Of a stretch of 64,000 nt of DNA, positions 17,576 through 27,146 are shown piece after piece (position 1 is the stretch's first letter; every line of letters starts with the position of its first letter). Location: NCBI RefSeq assembly GCF_000829395.1, contig NZ_AP014680.1, positions 62,001-126,000 on the forward strand, written 5' to 3'. The notes beneath the pieces were generated by a model that saw only the letters and a program-made list of their open reading frames with translations, did not search any database and was not told the DNA's origin. Position numbers and translations under genes: made by a program. Source of the stretch: Paucilactobacillus hokkaidonensis JCM 18461 (lineage in GTDB: Bacteria; Bacillota; Bacilli; Lactobacillales; Lactobacillaceae).

Positions 17576-18010
17576 TTAATCGATAAGACTACCATCTTTA
17601 CGATATTCTTTAACGCACGATCTTTTATTTTTAGCAATGCCTTTAGCAGCAGCCACCGCTTCTTTTTTTGTATCAAAAATTTCGCTAGGCTTTTTGGCAC
17701 CTTCTGTCATCACAGCCCAGCCATTGTCAGTATGTTTCACGACTTCATTGGCATTAATTAACTTTGCACTCCGCTCGTTGACATCATGCTGATCGTTTTT
17801 GCTAGGATTGTCCTCTTTAACGAATTCGCGTTTTTCTTTTTCGCTGGCGTTAGCATACCATTTTTCGGCTTGACTCATTGCAATTGGAATTGCCCGATCA
17901 TATGGGTAACCATCAGCAAGCAATGCATTGGCAATATCGATTGCCTTTTTTCGTTCCAGTTGTTTCATATTCTTCATTGAGGTTGGGTAGTCTTTCATGT
18001 TCCATGCCAT
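17576..18010 (-). CDS. DUF2188 domain protein, small stress-type protein
   Basis: A 144-residue hydrophilic, Lys/Ala/Glu-rich protein. The N-terminal half (MAWNMKDYPTSMKNM, then KKAIDIANALLADGYPYDRAIPIAM) resembles proteins annotated as ChaB-like or general stress proteins, and the C-terminal half (NGWAVMTEGAKKPSEIFDTK, EAVAAAKGIAKNKRSCVKEY, DGSLID) matches DUF2188. No enzyme motif is seen. GGAGGATACACGA precedes the ATG. It is a monocistronic unit; a gcaaaaac-gta-gtttttgc hairpin about 35 bases past the stop may end it. Role in stress tolerance is inference from family members. Confidence 0.7.
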   Translation of the reverse strand: MAWNMKDYPTSMKNMKQLERKKAIDIANALLADGYPYDRAIPIAMSQAEKWYANASEKEKREFVKEDNPSKNDQHDVNERSAKLINANEVVKHTDNGWAVMTEGAKKPSEIFDTKKEAVAAAKGIAKNKRSCVKEYRKDGSLID

Positions 18011-18135
18011 TCGTGTATCCTCCTTGACGATTCGTCGGTGTGATTATAAAAATTAGTGGTAGTAAAATTCTATCTGTAATAGTAACTATACCAATTTTTA
18101 AATAATAACGAAAGCATTATGCATATGATTAGTTA

Positions 18136-18681
18136 TCAAAAAGAATTATAACCTGCTTGAAACTCATCCATTGCGCCATGCAGAGCAGCAGATACATTTT
18201 CATAAATATCTGGTACTAGGACTAATCCGAGTAGAATAATTCCTAAGACCACTGTCTTAGTTGAGAGTGAACGGTTGAATTGGCGCCAGTTGATGGTAAA
18301 TAATAGCCCAATAAATAATACGATAACGGGTAGACTTGTCCAGTCGCTGAACGTTGCAACTTTAACGTGAAGACTAATTAAAATAATATACATTATAATT
18401 CCTAAGACTAAACCACCGACCACAATTTTAAATACGCGACTAAGCGGTTCCTTATTACCTGCAGTTAGGCTGTTCATTAAGGACATGTCGCCACGGACCA
18501 GATCGTCAATTGAAATATTGAATAAATTACTGATGGCAACGACATTGGCAAAGGTTGGTAATGCTAAGCCGCTTTCCCATTTTGAGATGGACTGACGTGA
18601 GATATGCAGTTTGTCTGCCAATTGGGTTTGAGATAAGCTATGTTGCTCCCGATAAGTTTGAATCTGATAACCAATTTTCAT
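18136..18681 (-). CDS. XRE-family regulator with membrane segments
   Basis: A 181-residue protein with a Cro/CI-type helix-turn-helix in residues 1-60 (LSQTQLADKLHISRQSISKWESGLALPTFANVVAISNLFNIS in two adjoining helices with SRQSISKWE as recognition helix) and three to four hydrophobic segments after residue 85 (FKIVVGGLVLGIIMYIILI, SLPVIVLFIGLLFTI, TKTVVLGIILLGLVLVP). The combination suggests a membrane-tethered regulator; many such genes sit alone in Firmicutes genomes. GGAGG precedes the ATG. A similar protein is at 35336. Target unknown. Confidence 0.8.
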   Translation of the reverse strand: MKIGYQIQTYREQHSLSQTQLADKLHISRQSISKWESGLALPTFANVVAISNLFNISIDDLVRGDMSLMNSLTAGNKEPLSRVFKIVVGGLVLGIIMYIILISLHVKVATFSDWTSLPVIVLFIGLLFTINWRQFNRSLSTKTVVLGIILLGLVLVPDIYENVSAALHGAMDEFQAGYNSF

Positions 18682-18762
18682 TTTATGCTCCTCCTGTTAG
18701 ATTTTATTATAAACATACGCTGAATAAAAGGGGAGCACCAAATGGTTGCGACAAAAAAAGAG

Positions 18763-18811
18763 TGCAAACAGTCACGGATAATTTTATGTTAGACGTTTGT
18801 GACTGTTTGCA
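18763..18811 (-). terminator. Terminator of padR
   Basis: A 13-bp stem (tgcaaacagtcac / gtgactgtttgca) followed on the minus strand by ctcttttttt, just past the padR stop codon. Confidence 0.8.
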
Positions 18812-18813
18812 TA

Positions 18814-19359
18814 TTAGTTAGATGCTAATCCTTGAATGGTTTCTGTTAGCCAGTTTGTATAACCAGTTTCACGCTGAATTGCGTGTTGTAATATTAGAAA
18901 ATGCCCGAAATTATTTGAATCACTTTGATTGTGAAACTTCGACTTCATTTGCTGCTGCAGATGCGTTAACTTGTTTTTATGTAAGTTAAGTTGTTCCGTT
19001 AACATTGGCTTTAATCGGGCATCATCAGTCTTATGGATAAAGTACAATTTCAAAATAAATTCGTCTTTGGTTGCTGACAATGCAGGGGTGGGTTCACTAA
19101 TCCATTGATGCAGTTCATTGGTTCCTTGATCAGTGATTGAATACGATTTTTTTTCGAGTTTTTCTCCTGTAATAGTCAGACGATGGGTAATTAGTTGGTT
19201 ATCTTCTAGTCGCTTTAGTAGAGGATAAATTTGGCTGTGATTAGCCGACCAGAATTCACCAATATCAGAATCAAAAGCCTTTGTGATATCGTACCCAGTC
19301 AATTCATTCTCACTTAACAGTCCAAGAATGATAAATTTTAGTTTGTTTCGCTGTGCCAT
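18814..19359 (-). CDS. padR: PadR, phenolic-acid-responsive repressor
   Basis: A 181-residue PadR-family regulator: winged helix in residues 1-85 (KLKFIILGLLSENELTGYDI, FWSANHSQIYPLLKRLEDNQ, then the wing KLEKKSYSITDQGTNELHQW) and a helical C-terminal dimerisation domain. It is divergent from the phenolic acid decarboxylase gene, the classical PadR arrangement in lactobacilli. PadR represses pdc and is released by p-coumaric, ferulic or caffeic acid. The palindrome at 19417-19436 between the genes is the likely operator. AAGGAG precedes the ATG. Confidence 0.92.
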   Translation of the reverse strand: MAQRNKLKFIILGLLSENELTGYDITKAFDSDIGEFWSANHSQIYPLLKRLEDNQLITHRLTITGEKLEKKSYSITDQGTNELHQWISEPTPALSATKDEFILKLYFIHKTDDARLKPMLTEQLNLHKNKLTHLQQQMKSKFHNQSDSNNFGHFLILQHAIQRETGYTNWLTETIQGLASN

Positions 19360-19416
19360 AAAGGGGACTCCTTGACAATTTAATGGGACCAGTATACCAT
19401 GATCCAGTATTATAAA

Positions 19417-19436
19417 ACATGTAAATAATTACATGT
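19417..19436. promoter_or_regulatory. PadR operator
   Basis: acatgtaaataattacatgt: arms ACATGTAA and TTACATGT around an ATAA centre, 27 bases before the pdc start. It resembles the ATGTAA-N-TTACAT site recognised by PadR proteins of lactobacilli. Confidence 0.75.
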
Positions 19437-19463
19437 ATAAAAATAAAAAGGAGAGCATGAATA

Positions 19464-20003
19464 ATGATAGAAAAACATTTTACAACACTTGACGATTTTT
19501 TAGGAACTCATTTCATTTACACGTATGACAATGGTTGGGAGTATGAATGGTACGCTAAAAACGATCATACTGTTGATTATCGAATTCATGGTGGCATGGT
19601 TGCTGGTCGTTGGGTGACTGATCAAGAAGCTGATATTGTCATGTTAACGGCAGGCATTTATAAAATTTCATGGACGGAGCCTACTGGTACTGATGTTGCA
19701 CTTGACTTTTTACCAAATGATCATAAAGTCCATGGCACAATCTTTTTCCCAAAGTGGGTTGAAGAACATCCAGAAATTACAGTGACTTACCAAAATGAAC
19801 ATATTGATTTGATGGAAACTTCTCGTGAAAAGTACGCAACCTATCCTAAGTTAGTAGTTCCAGAATTTGCTAACATTACTTATATGGGCGAAGCTGGGCA
19901 AGATAACGAAGATGTAATCAGTGAAGCACCATATGAAGGGATGCCTGATGATATCCGTAGTGGTAAGTATTTTGATGAAAAATACCATCGAGTAAATAAA
20001 TAA
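19464..20003 (+). CDS. pdc: Phenolic acid decarboxylase
   Basis: A 179-residue cofactor-free lipocalin-like enzyme converting p-coumaric, ferulic and caffeic acids to vinylphenols in the cytoplasm. It is nearly block-for-block like the Lactobacillus plantarum enzyme, including [71 protein letters not shown] and [19 protein letters not shown]. The Tyr and Arg residues of the entrance ([19 protein letters not shown]) and the catalytic Glu of VEEHPE region are present. Divergent from padR with the operator between, so inducible by its substrates. A terminator follows at once. Confidence 0.96.
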   Translation: MIEKHFTTLDDFLGTHFIYTYDNGWEYEWYAKNDHTVDYRIHGGMVAGRWVTDQEADIVMLTAGIYKISWTEPTGTDVALDFLPNDHKVHGTIFFPKWVEEHPEITVTYQNEHIDLMETSREKYATYPKLVVPEFANITYMGEAGQDNEDVISEAPYEGMPDDIRSGKYFDEKYHRVNK

Positions 20004-20020
20004 TTCTTTATGTAGATGAT

Positions 20021-20056
20021 AATAGGCGATTATTTCCGAGGAAATAGTCGCCTATT
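20021..20056. terminator. Terminator between pdc and the MHS transporter gene
   Basis: A 16-bp stem (aataggcgattatttc / gaaatagtcgcctatt) with one mismatch and a 4-base loop, between convergent genes. Confidence 0.75.
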
Positions 20057-20072
20057 ATGGAATTCAATCATA

Positions 20073-21389
20073 TTATTTAGTGTAATCGATATTTTTAGTA
20101 TCTTTGGTAAAGGCCAAAGCAATAAATGAAACAACGGCCATGATGCCTAAATACAATCCGACAGTATGTAAGCCCCAGTTTGCTGCTAACCAAGTTGCGA
20201 TTGTTGGAGCAAACGCAGCTCCAACGATGGCGGATAGATTATAGGCTAGCGCCGAACCAGAATAACGTACTTTAGTAGAAAATAGTTCTGGTAGGACTGC
20301 ACCAATTGGACCGTAAATAATTCCCATCAAGAAAAAGCCGATAAATAGAAATGCACAGACACCTGGCACATTATGCTGTCCCGTTAAGAAAACAGGGAAG
20401 ATGACTGCAAATATTGCAATTAGAGCAGTTCCTGTCATTAGAATCTTTTTGCGCCCCCAGTAGTCTGCTAAGTAAGAGGAAGCCAGAATAACGGCGGCAA
20501 ACATCACAATGGCGGCCATTAAGAGTAGCAAAAATTCTCGATTACTAAAGCCTAAATTTGTGGTGGCAAATGTTAATGACCAAGTAGAGAGGGTGAAGAA
20601 GAAAGTATATGAAACAGCAACGATGAAAGTACCACGTAAGATTTGTTTCCAGCTTGTTTTGAAAACTTCTTTAAGAGGTGACTTTGCTACGTTTTCCTCC
20701 TTTTGCGTCATTCGAAATAAAGGTGTTTCTTGAAGCCTTTTGCGGACCCATAAACCGATAATTACCATTACAGCGGAAGCTAAAAATGGGATGCGCCAGC
20801 CAAAGCTTACCATTTGAGATGGTGTTAAGAATGATTCCAGAACAAAGAAGAGACCGTTACATAAGAAAAATCCTAAGGGAGCGCCGAGCTTTGGAAATGA
20901 ACCATATAAAGCTCGTTTGTTTTCAGGAGCATTTTCAGTGGCCACTAAGACTGCACCTGACCATTCACCGCCTAACCCAATTCCCTGAACAAAGCGACAT
21001 AAACAAAGCAGGATTACTGCAGTAAAGCCAAGTGTTTTAAATCCAGGCAAGAATCCAATTAATACTGTCGCACCACCCATTAGGCTTAATGAAACAACCA
21101 GTGTTCGTTTTCGCCCAATCTTGTCACCAAAGTGGCCAAATATAAATGATCCTAATGGTCTGGCAACAAATGCTACTCCGAAAGTTAATAGACTTAATAA
21201 GATGGCAATGGTTGGAGTTAAGGACGGGAAGAAAATCTTTGGAAAATAAGTGGCTGCTGCGGTTCCATATGCGTAAAAATCAAAGAACTCAACCGCGGTT
21301 CCAATCATTGACGCAAAAATAACTGTTTTGACCGGGTCTCGTTCAATTGTGGTGCTTTCTGTATGTAATAATTCTGTCGATGTTTCCAT
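20073..21389 (-). CDS. MFS metabolite:H+ symporter (MHS) family transporter
   Basis: A 438-residue, 12-helix transporter of the MHS family (proline/betaine, shikimate, citrate, alpha-ketoglutarate permeases). Recognised blocks: FASMIGTAVEFFDFYAYGTA in helix 1, FVARPLGSFIFGHFGDKIGR (motif A after helix 2), RFVQGIGLGGEWSGAVLV (helix 4/5) and PIGAVLPELFSTKVRYSGSA. The substrate is not fixed by sequence. The gene sits behind a roughly 230-base leader containing a 12-codon open frame with three consecutive Ile codons and an intrinsic terminator, so its expression may be attenuated in response to amino acid supply. AGGAAGTGA precedes the ATG. Confidence 0.85.
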   Translation of the reverse strand: METSTELLHTESTTIERDPVKTVIFASMIGTAVEFFDFYAYGTAAATYFPKIFFPSLTPTIAILLSLLTFGVAFVARPLGSFIFGHFGDKIGRKRTLVVSLSLMGGATVLIGFLPGFKTLGFTAVILLCLCRFVQGIGLGGEWSGAVLVATENAPENKRALYGSFPKLGAPLGFFLCNGLFFVLESFLTPSQMVSFGWRIPFLASAVMVIIGLWVRKRLQETPLFRMTQKEENVAKSPLKEVFKTSWKQILRGTFIVAVSYTFFFTLSTWSLTFATTNLGFSNREFLLLLMAAIVMFAAVILASSYLADYWGRKKILMTGTALIAIFAVIFPVFLTGQHNVPGVCAFLFIGFFLMGIIYGPIGAVLPELFSTKVRYSGSALAYNLSAIVGAAFAPTIATWLAANWGLHTVGLYLGIMAVVSFIALAFTKDTKNIDYTK

Positions 21390-21482
21390 AATGCAGTCAC
21401 TTCCTATTCTATGTGTTTGATAGATTGCTCAAATCATTGTTGCAATAAACAATATTCCTCCAGTTCTCAAGGTAAATAAAAA

Positions 21483-21509
21483 GGCCAAGGAGTTTGAACA
21501 CCCCTGGCC
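21483..21509 (-). terminator. Attenuator-type terminator in the MHS leader
   Basis: On the minus strand: stem ggccagggg / ctccttggcc (9 bp with G-U pairs), 9-base loop, then tttttattt. It lies 94 bases before the transporter ATG, upstream of the gene rather than after one, so it must regulate read-through. Confidence 0.75.
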
Positions 21510-21521
21510 AATGCCAACGCT

Positions 21522-21565
21522 GCTCGCAAATTAGTGCGAGCAACAATTTAAATTGTCACTCACAC
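21522..21565 (-). promoter_or_regulatory. Mutually exclusive hairpins in the MHS leader
   Basis: The segment at 21534-21549 can pair fully (with G-U pairs) with the preceding segment 21550-21565, or through its gctcgca core with 21522-21528 on the terminator side (7 bp). The two pairings exclude each other, as expected of an attenuator. Confidence 0.6.
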
Positions 21566-21603
21566 TACATAATAATAATTTGGACTCGTAGGCTGGCTGT
21601 CAT
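21565..21603 (-). CDS. Short leader-peptide reading frame with three Ile codons
   Basis: ATG at 21603 to TAG at 21565 encodes MTASLRVQIIIM. A CGAGGT ribosome binding site lies eight bases upstream (GAGG at 21613-21616). The three tandem ATT codons and the position directly before alternative hairpins and a terminator are what is expected of a leader peptide that stalls when charged Ile-tRNA is short. No protein-level evidence exists; a short frame by chance remains possible. Confidence 0.5.
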   Translation of the reverse strand: MTASLRVQIIIM

Positions 21604-21639
21604 AATTATTTACCTCGTTGATATAAATTTGATGTTAGT

Positions 21640-21668
21640 ATCATATCTTAGTTAATGAGCTTTGTAAA
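21640..21668 (-). promoter_or_regulatory. Promoter of the MHS leader transcript
   Basis: Minus-strand TTTACA (21663-21668), 17-base spacer, TATGAT (21640-21645); transcription would begin near 21633 and run through the leader peptide. Confidence 0.65.
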
Positions 21669-21854
21669 CAGAAAAATTAAAATTAGATTATAAAATGATT
21701 AAAGAAGCTGTGAAAATAGCTTGTAAGTACACGCTTATTAGACGTCATTTTATTAAATTAATTATGAGAATTACTTAATAAAAATAATTCTTTTGACAGT
21801 AAAACTTACGATTTTATTGAAATTCAATATCTCCACCGATTAATTTTGAAATTA

Positions 21855-21863
21855 TGCTATACT
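21855..21863 (+). promoter_or_regulatory. Extended -10 promoter of gdhA
   Basis: TGCTATACT, an extended -10 box (TGn plus TATACT at 21858-21863), 46 bases before the gdhA ATG. The region from here back to 21669 holds nothing else that I can recognise apart from AT-rich sequence. Confidence 0.5.
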
Positions 21864-21882
21864 TTGAAGAATGTTTTTTTAG

Positions 21883-23256
<1,374 letters not shown>

Positions 23257-23299
23257 TAAAACTGTTGAATGTACAATATGCTGCAAATGGACAATTTAA

Positions 23300-23342
23300 A
23301 AAGAAAGGAAAACTGACCGCTAAGGTTGGCTTTCTTTTTTTT
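23300..23342 (+). terminator. Terminator of gdhA
   Basis: Imperfect hairpin (aaagaaaggaaaactgacc paired with ggttggctttcttt) followed by a T-run, 44 bases past the stop. Confidence 0.65.
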
Positions 23343-23422
23343 CGTTAAAGGACTATTCTTTTTTGGAAGGTTTGTTTGGATAGCCAACTAATTTCAATAA
23401 CGTGGTTAAGGGGGGATTTAAT

Positions 23423-24673
23423 GTGAATAATTCAGCTAAAAGTGGGCATTCTTTATTAGATAAAATTGGAATTCCAGCATCATTAGCATGGGGATTCGTT
23501 GGCCTGTTTTTCTTTGTGACCGGTGCTACGATCGAACAGGGGTGGTTTTCGTCGTCACTTGTTAACAGTGGGTTTAGTAGTTCAAGTGCTGGATTGATCT
23601 TCACTGTTTATGGAATTGCGGTAGCAGTCTTTGCTTGGTTGACAGGCGCTTGTACGCAGATCTTTGGTATCCGGAGATTAATGTTGGCTGGAGTAATTTT
23701 GTATTTTGTGGGTAGTTTGCCGTTAGTTCTGGTGGCCTTACCTCAAAAAAGTTATTGGTTAATTATGTTAGTCTACACAATTAGAGGTGCCTCGTATCCG
23801 TTATTTGCCTATTCTTTCTTAGTTTGGCTGAATTATAGGGCCCCCATGGCATCGCTGGCTCGTGCGATGTCCTGTTTTTGGATAACTTTTGGATTAGGGA
23901 TGACCGTTTTTGCACCATATTTTTCGAGTGCTTTTATGTTTATGGGTAAAACTAATTTATTCTATTTTGGGTTTGTATTAGTAATTATTGGTGCCGTGTG
24001 TGCATTAGTTTTAAACCATGATGATGCTAAAATTCCACAGACTAATGAGGCAGTGCTCAAGGGTTTATTTGATAGTTTTACGCTTATTTTTCGCCGACCG
24101 CGATTAGGTTTAGGCGTAATTGTCAAAGCAATTAATGATATTGGTAAGTTTGGCTACGTAATTGTTATGCCAATCTATTTAATTCACTACGGTTATAGCA
24201 CGTCTGAATGGCTAACAGTGTGGGCAATCGTCAACATCGTTGGTTATTTTTTCAACTATTTATTTGGTTATATTGCCGATTCAATTGGCTGGCGTAAAAC
24301 CTTGGTCTATTTTAGTGGAACTTTTTGTGGGCTTGGCACACTGGGACTGTGGCTGGTTCCAGTTATACTGGGGCATAATTTAATTGCATTATTTATGGCA
24401 CTAGTATTGTATACAATTGGATTAGGCGGTTTTGTGCCATTATCTGCAATTATTCCTAATTTAGTGCCAGAGAACAAAGGCGCGGCCATTTCGGCACTTA
24501 ATTTAGGATCGGGATTAAGTAATTTTTTGGGACCATTAATTGTCAGTATTTTTATCTCGCCGTTTGGTTCTGCAGGTGCACTGATTGCTTTAGCAGTGGT
24601 CTATTTTTTGGCCAGTCCATTATCTTATTTCTTAAAGACGCCAGATGAGTTAAACCAAGCAAAGCGTGCTTAG
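23423..24673 (+). CDS. MFS transporter, polyol permease-like (RbtT/DalT/CsbX type)
   Basis: A 416-residue, 12-helix transporter. The blocks IPASLAWGFVGLFFFVTGAT, LIFTVYGIAVAVFAWLTGAC and AIIPNLVPENKGAAISALNL recall the RbtT/DalT/CsbX subfamily (ribitol, D-arabinitol and related polyol uptake). The GTG at 23423 is used because GGGGGG lies seven bases upstream; a GTG at 23402 precedes that site. No polyol dehydrogenase or kinase lies next to it, so the substrate is open. It ends just before a parS-like palindrome. Confidence 0.75.
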   Translation: MNNSAKSGHSLLDKIGIPASLAWGFVGLFFFVTGATIEQGWFSSSLVNSGFSSSSAGLIFTVYGIAVAVFAWLTGACTQIFGIRRLMLAGVILYFVGSLPLVLVALPQKSYWLIMLVYTIRGASYPLFAYSFLVWLNYRAPMASLARAMSCFWITFGLGMTVFAPYFSSAFMFMGKTNLFYFGFVLVIIGAVCALVLNHDDAKIPQTNEAVLKGLFDSFTLIFRRPRLGLGVIVKAINDIGKFGYVIVMPIYLIHYGYSTSEWLTVWAIVNIVGYFFNYLFGYIADSIGWRKTLVYFSGTFCGLGTLGLWLVPVILGHNLIALFMALVLYTIGLGGFVPLSAIIPNLVPENKGAAISALNLGSGLSNFLGPLIVSIFISPFGSAGALIALAVVYFLASPLSYFLKTPDELNQAKRA

Positions 24674-24686
24674 TATAAATGTTAGT

Positions 24687-24702
24687 TGTTTCACGTGAAA
24701 CG
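24687..24702. other. parS-like palindrome
   Basis: TGTTTCACGTGAAACG, 15 of 16 to the parS consensus, in the intergenic space between the polyol-type transporter and the CadD-like gene. Confidence 0.5.
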
Positions 24703-24721
24703 TTTAATTAATAAATAGAGA

Positions 24722-24750
24722 TTGGCAGAATAATAGTTGCGTGCTATAGT
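24722..24750 (+). promoter_or_regulatory. Promoter of the CadD-like gene
   Basis: TTGGCA (24722-24727), 17-base spacer, TATAGT (24745-24750). Transcription near 24757 excludes a start codon at 24737. Confidence 0.65.
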
Positions 24751-24790
24751 GAAACGGCTCGACAAAAATATGCAATTGGAGACGAGATAT

Positions 24791-25402
24791 TTGATCAAAG
24801 TAATTTTCACTTCAATTATTCTGTACGCATCCACAGCTGTTGATTTAGTAGTGATCCTAATGCTGCTGTTTTCAAAATATCCTGGTAGTAAGAATCGACG
24901 CTCGATCTTTATTGGCCAGTTTATCGGCTCATACATTTTAATTTTAATCAGTTTATTTTTTGCTCTAATTTTAAACTATGTACCACAAAAATGGTTGTTA
25001 GGATTATTGGGCTTAATTCCAATTGGGTTTGGGATTAGATACCTACTTGATAACGATGATGAAGCTGCTGAGGCAAGTATTAAAATTGAGCAACGGCAAA
25101 GTAAAAGCTTAATTGGAACGGTCATATTGCTGACAGTGGCATCGTGTGGTTCCGATAATTTGGGCTTATTTATTCCATATTTTGTTTCATTAACTCCGGC
25201 GCAGATTGGTGTAACACTCATTATCTTTACCATTGGAATTTTTCTACTGGTATCGTTGGGTGACAAATGCGCACGAATTAAACTGATTCGTAAAACGCTG
25301 GATAAGTTTGGCAACATCATTATGGCCGTGGTTTACATTGGTCTGGGCCTAATGATTATTTTAGAAAGCGAAACAATTCAACATTTAATAGCATTAATTT
25401 AA
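24791..25402 (+). CDS. CadD-like cadmium/cation resistance membrane protein
   Basis: A protein of about 203 residues with five to six membrane helices and the Cad-family pattern: ILYASTAVDLVVILMLLFSK in helix 1, IGQFIGSYILILISLFFALIL in helix 2, LLGLIPIGFGIRYLL, and TVASCGSDNLGLFIPYFVSL with the conserved Cys/Asp/Asn. Members confer cadmium resistance or transport amines/cations. The TTG at 24791 follows GGAG; the ATG at 24770 has no ribosome binding site and would leave a leader of only about 13 bases. A terminator follows. Confidence 0.8.
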   Translation: MIKVIFTSIILYASTAVDLVVILMLLFSKYPGSKNRRSIFIGQFIGSYILILISLFFALILNYVPQKWLLGLLGLIPIGFGIRYLLDNDDEAAEASIKIEQRQSKSLIGTVILLTVASCGSDNLGLFIPYFVSLTPAQIGVTLIIFTIGIFLLVSLGDKCARIKLIRKTLDKFGNIIMAVVYIGLGLMIILESETIQHLIALI

Positions 25403-25409
25403 TTTTTTG

Positions 25410-25438
25410 AGGACATTCCGGCATATTAGGAGTGTCCT
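25410..25438 (+). terminator. Terminator of the CadD-like gene
   Basis: Ten-bp stem aggacattcc / ggagtgtcct (one G-U pair), 9-base loop, followed by tttta. Confidence 0.65.
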
Positions 25439-25522
25439 TTTAGTATGAAACAAAAAATTGCTAAACATAAAGCGGGGCGCTATGATTAGATCGTAATTAA
25501 CTTAATTAAAGAGGATGAGAAA

Positions 25523-26755
25523 TTGGATAACTATGCTGGTGAACCGTTAAATATATTACATACAATTGGTTTAGATACGCTCTATCCGACCATTAGATGT
25601 CAAATCAAGTTTGCAGGTCAACTTGATCAAGCCCGTTTTTTGGGTGCACTGAAAGCTGTTGTAAAAATAATTCCAAGTATTATGTGTCGCTATGAAATGA
25701 AAGATAATAGTTGGCAACAGGTTACCAAGGATGTCGCGGACCTGATTAAATGGGACGTCACGAACGTCGATCAAGATGCAAAAAATTATGATTTAATGAA
25801 AGAACCACAGTTGCGGATATACTGGAATAAAAATGATCAACAAGATGTACTGACTTTTTATGTTAGCCATATATTGACTGACGGGGCCGGCTTTAAGCAA
25901 CTGTTATATTTAATTGCTAAGGCATATTCAAATGGTGCATCGGCGATTAACTCAGTTGAAAATAAGCAAGATGTTGATTGGTTGATCAAATTAGTTCAAC
26001 AAAATCATCGGTCAACTGGAAAACAAACTGCGGATCATCCCAGTGCACCGTTGGAATTACCACACTTAAAAGAAGGCTCTGATACAGTAGCTCAGTTTGT
26101 CGGGACAGTCCAATTAGACACAACTACCGTTGCCAAATTAGTTAATAAAACGCATCAAGTCGGTGTGACACTCAATGATGTTTTCATGGCTGTATTCGGT
26201 AAGGCAGTTCAACGATATGGCCAATCAGACAGTATTGCATTGGCTTGTCCAACCGATATGCGGCAATTTATTGGTCACTCAGAACCAGATGTAACCAGGG
26301 TGGCTAATCATACATCGCGGTATAATTTTGATGTTGCTAGTGCACAGGATGAATCAATTGATGATCTAATCATGAAAATTCATCAAACCATGGCAACTAA
26401 AAAACAATCAAAGCAGTGTTTTGACTCGATTGCAGACCTTCTTGCTAATTATGCAAAATACCCATTATCAAAGTTGCAACAAATTGTTGAGGATAACTAC
26501 CATGTCCGTGACATTGCATATACAAATTTTGGGATCATTGATGATCAACGGGTACAATTTAGCAAAACCCCAGTGGATAGTATTACTTTGACTGGTAGTT
26601 TCAGACGTGCACCGATGTTTCAGATTGCAGTGGCCACGTTTAAAGGCCAGACAACCTTGGCATTTAATATGGACGGAACAAAAAATGAATATCAATTTGG
26701 TATGGCCATTACTAGGAGCATGGTTGATTTGATTGAAAACTTTTGCAGGCAGTAA
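25523..26755 (+). CDS. Condensation-domain-like acyltransferase
   Basis: A 410-residue stand-alone protein of the chloramphenicol-acetyltransferase-like superfamily to which NRPS condensation domains and PapA5/alcohol acetyltransferases belong. The HxxxDG catalytic motif is present as HILTDGAG (about 115-122), and a DFGWG-like position is not obvious near the C-terminus. There are no carrier or adenylation domains nearby, so a peptide synthetase role is unlikely; acyl transfer to an alcohol or lipid acceptor is more plausible but not shown. The TTG at 25523 follows AGAGGATGAG. Similar stand-alone proteins occur in lactobacilli without assigned function. Confidence 0.65.
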   Translation: MDNYAGEPLNILHTIGLDTLYPTIRCQIKFAGQLDQARFLGALKAVVKIIPSIMCRYEMKDNSWQQVTKDVADLIKWDVTNVDQDAKNYDLMKEPQLRIYWNKNDQQDVLTFYVSHILTDGAGFKQLLYLIAKAYSNGASAINSVENKQDVDWLIKLVQQNHRSTGKQTADHPSAPLELPHLKEGSDTVAQFVGTVQLDTTTVAKLVNKTHQVGVTLNDVFMAVFGKAVQRYGQSDSIALACPTDMRQFIGHSEPDVTRVANHTSRYNFDVASAQDESIDDLIMKIHQTMATKKQSKQCFDSIADLLANYAKYPLSKLQQIVEDNYHVRDIAYTNFGIIDDQRVQFSKTPVDSITLTGSFRRAPMFQIAVATFKGQTTLAFNMDGTKNEYQFGMAITRSMVDLIENFCRQ

Positions 26756-26807
26756 TCATTAGCAACATGCGATATAATCGTGGTATTCAAAAATCGGAGG
26801 AGAACAA

Positions 26808-27146
26808 ATGAATCTAACAGCTCATCAACAATGGCTGATCAATTTTTATCAAAAAAGAGGTTGGTATCAACTGTCACCATTTATTCGCGTTAACTTTATT
26901 AGTGAAGAAGTGGGTGAATTATCACGAGCTGTGCGGGCAATTGAAATTGGCAGAGATCATCCTGGCGAACAGCCACGAAGTGCGACACAATTGCATGATA
27001 ACTTGATTGAAGAGCTGGGTGATATTACAGATCAAGTGTTAGTTTTGGCCGCTAAATATGATATTAAGCCCGATGAGTTATTAAGATATAGTGAGCAAAA
27101 ATTAACCCGCAGATTTGCAAATGAGGACAGCGTGGACGATGAGTGA
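26808..27146 (+). CDS. MazG-like nucleotide pyrophosphohydrolase
   Basis: A 112-residue single-domain MazG-type protein. The metal-binding pattern of the all-alpha NTP pyrophosphatases is clear: FISEEVGELSRAVRAIE (EExxE) and NLIEELGDITDQVLVLA (ExxD). These enzymes hydrolyse (d)NTPs to monophosphates and clean non-canonical nucleotides. GGAGGAGAACAA precedes the ATG. The next gene begins eight bases before its stop, so the two are translationally coupled. Confidence 0.85.
   Translation: MNLTAHQQWLINFYQKRGWYQLSPFIRVNFISEEVGELSRAVRAIEIGRDHPGEQPRSATQLHDNLIEELGDITDQVLVLAAKYDIKPDELLRYSEQKLTRRFANEDSVDDE

Noticed and set aside
21476-21633. MHS leader as a known metabolite riboswitch
   Set aside because: I compared it mentally with purine, SAM, lysine, glycine, TPP, FMN, THF, ZTP and fluoride aptamers and found no matching core; the leader-peptide model explains more.
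24737-24790. Upstream in-frame starts for the CadD-like gene
   Set aside because: The promoter at 24722-24750 puts transcription start near 24757, after the TTG at 24737; the ATG at 24770 has no ribosome binding site.
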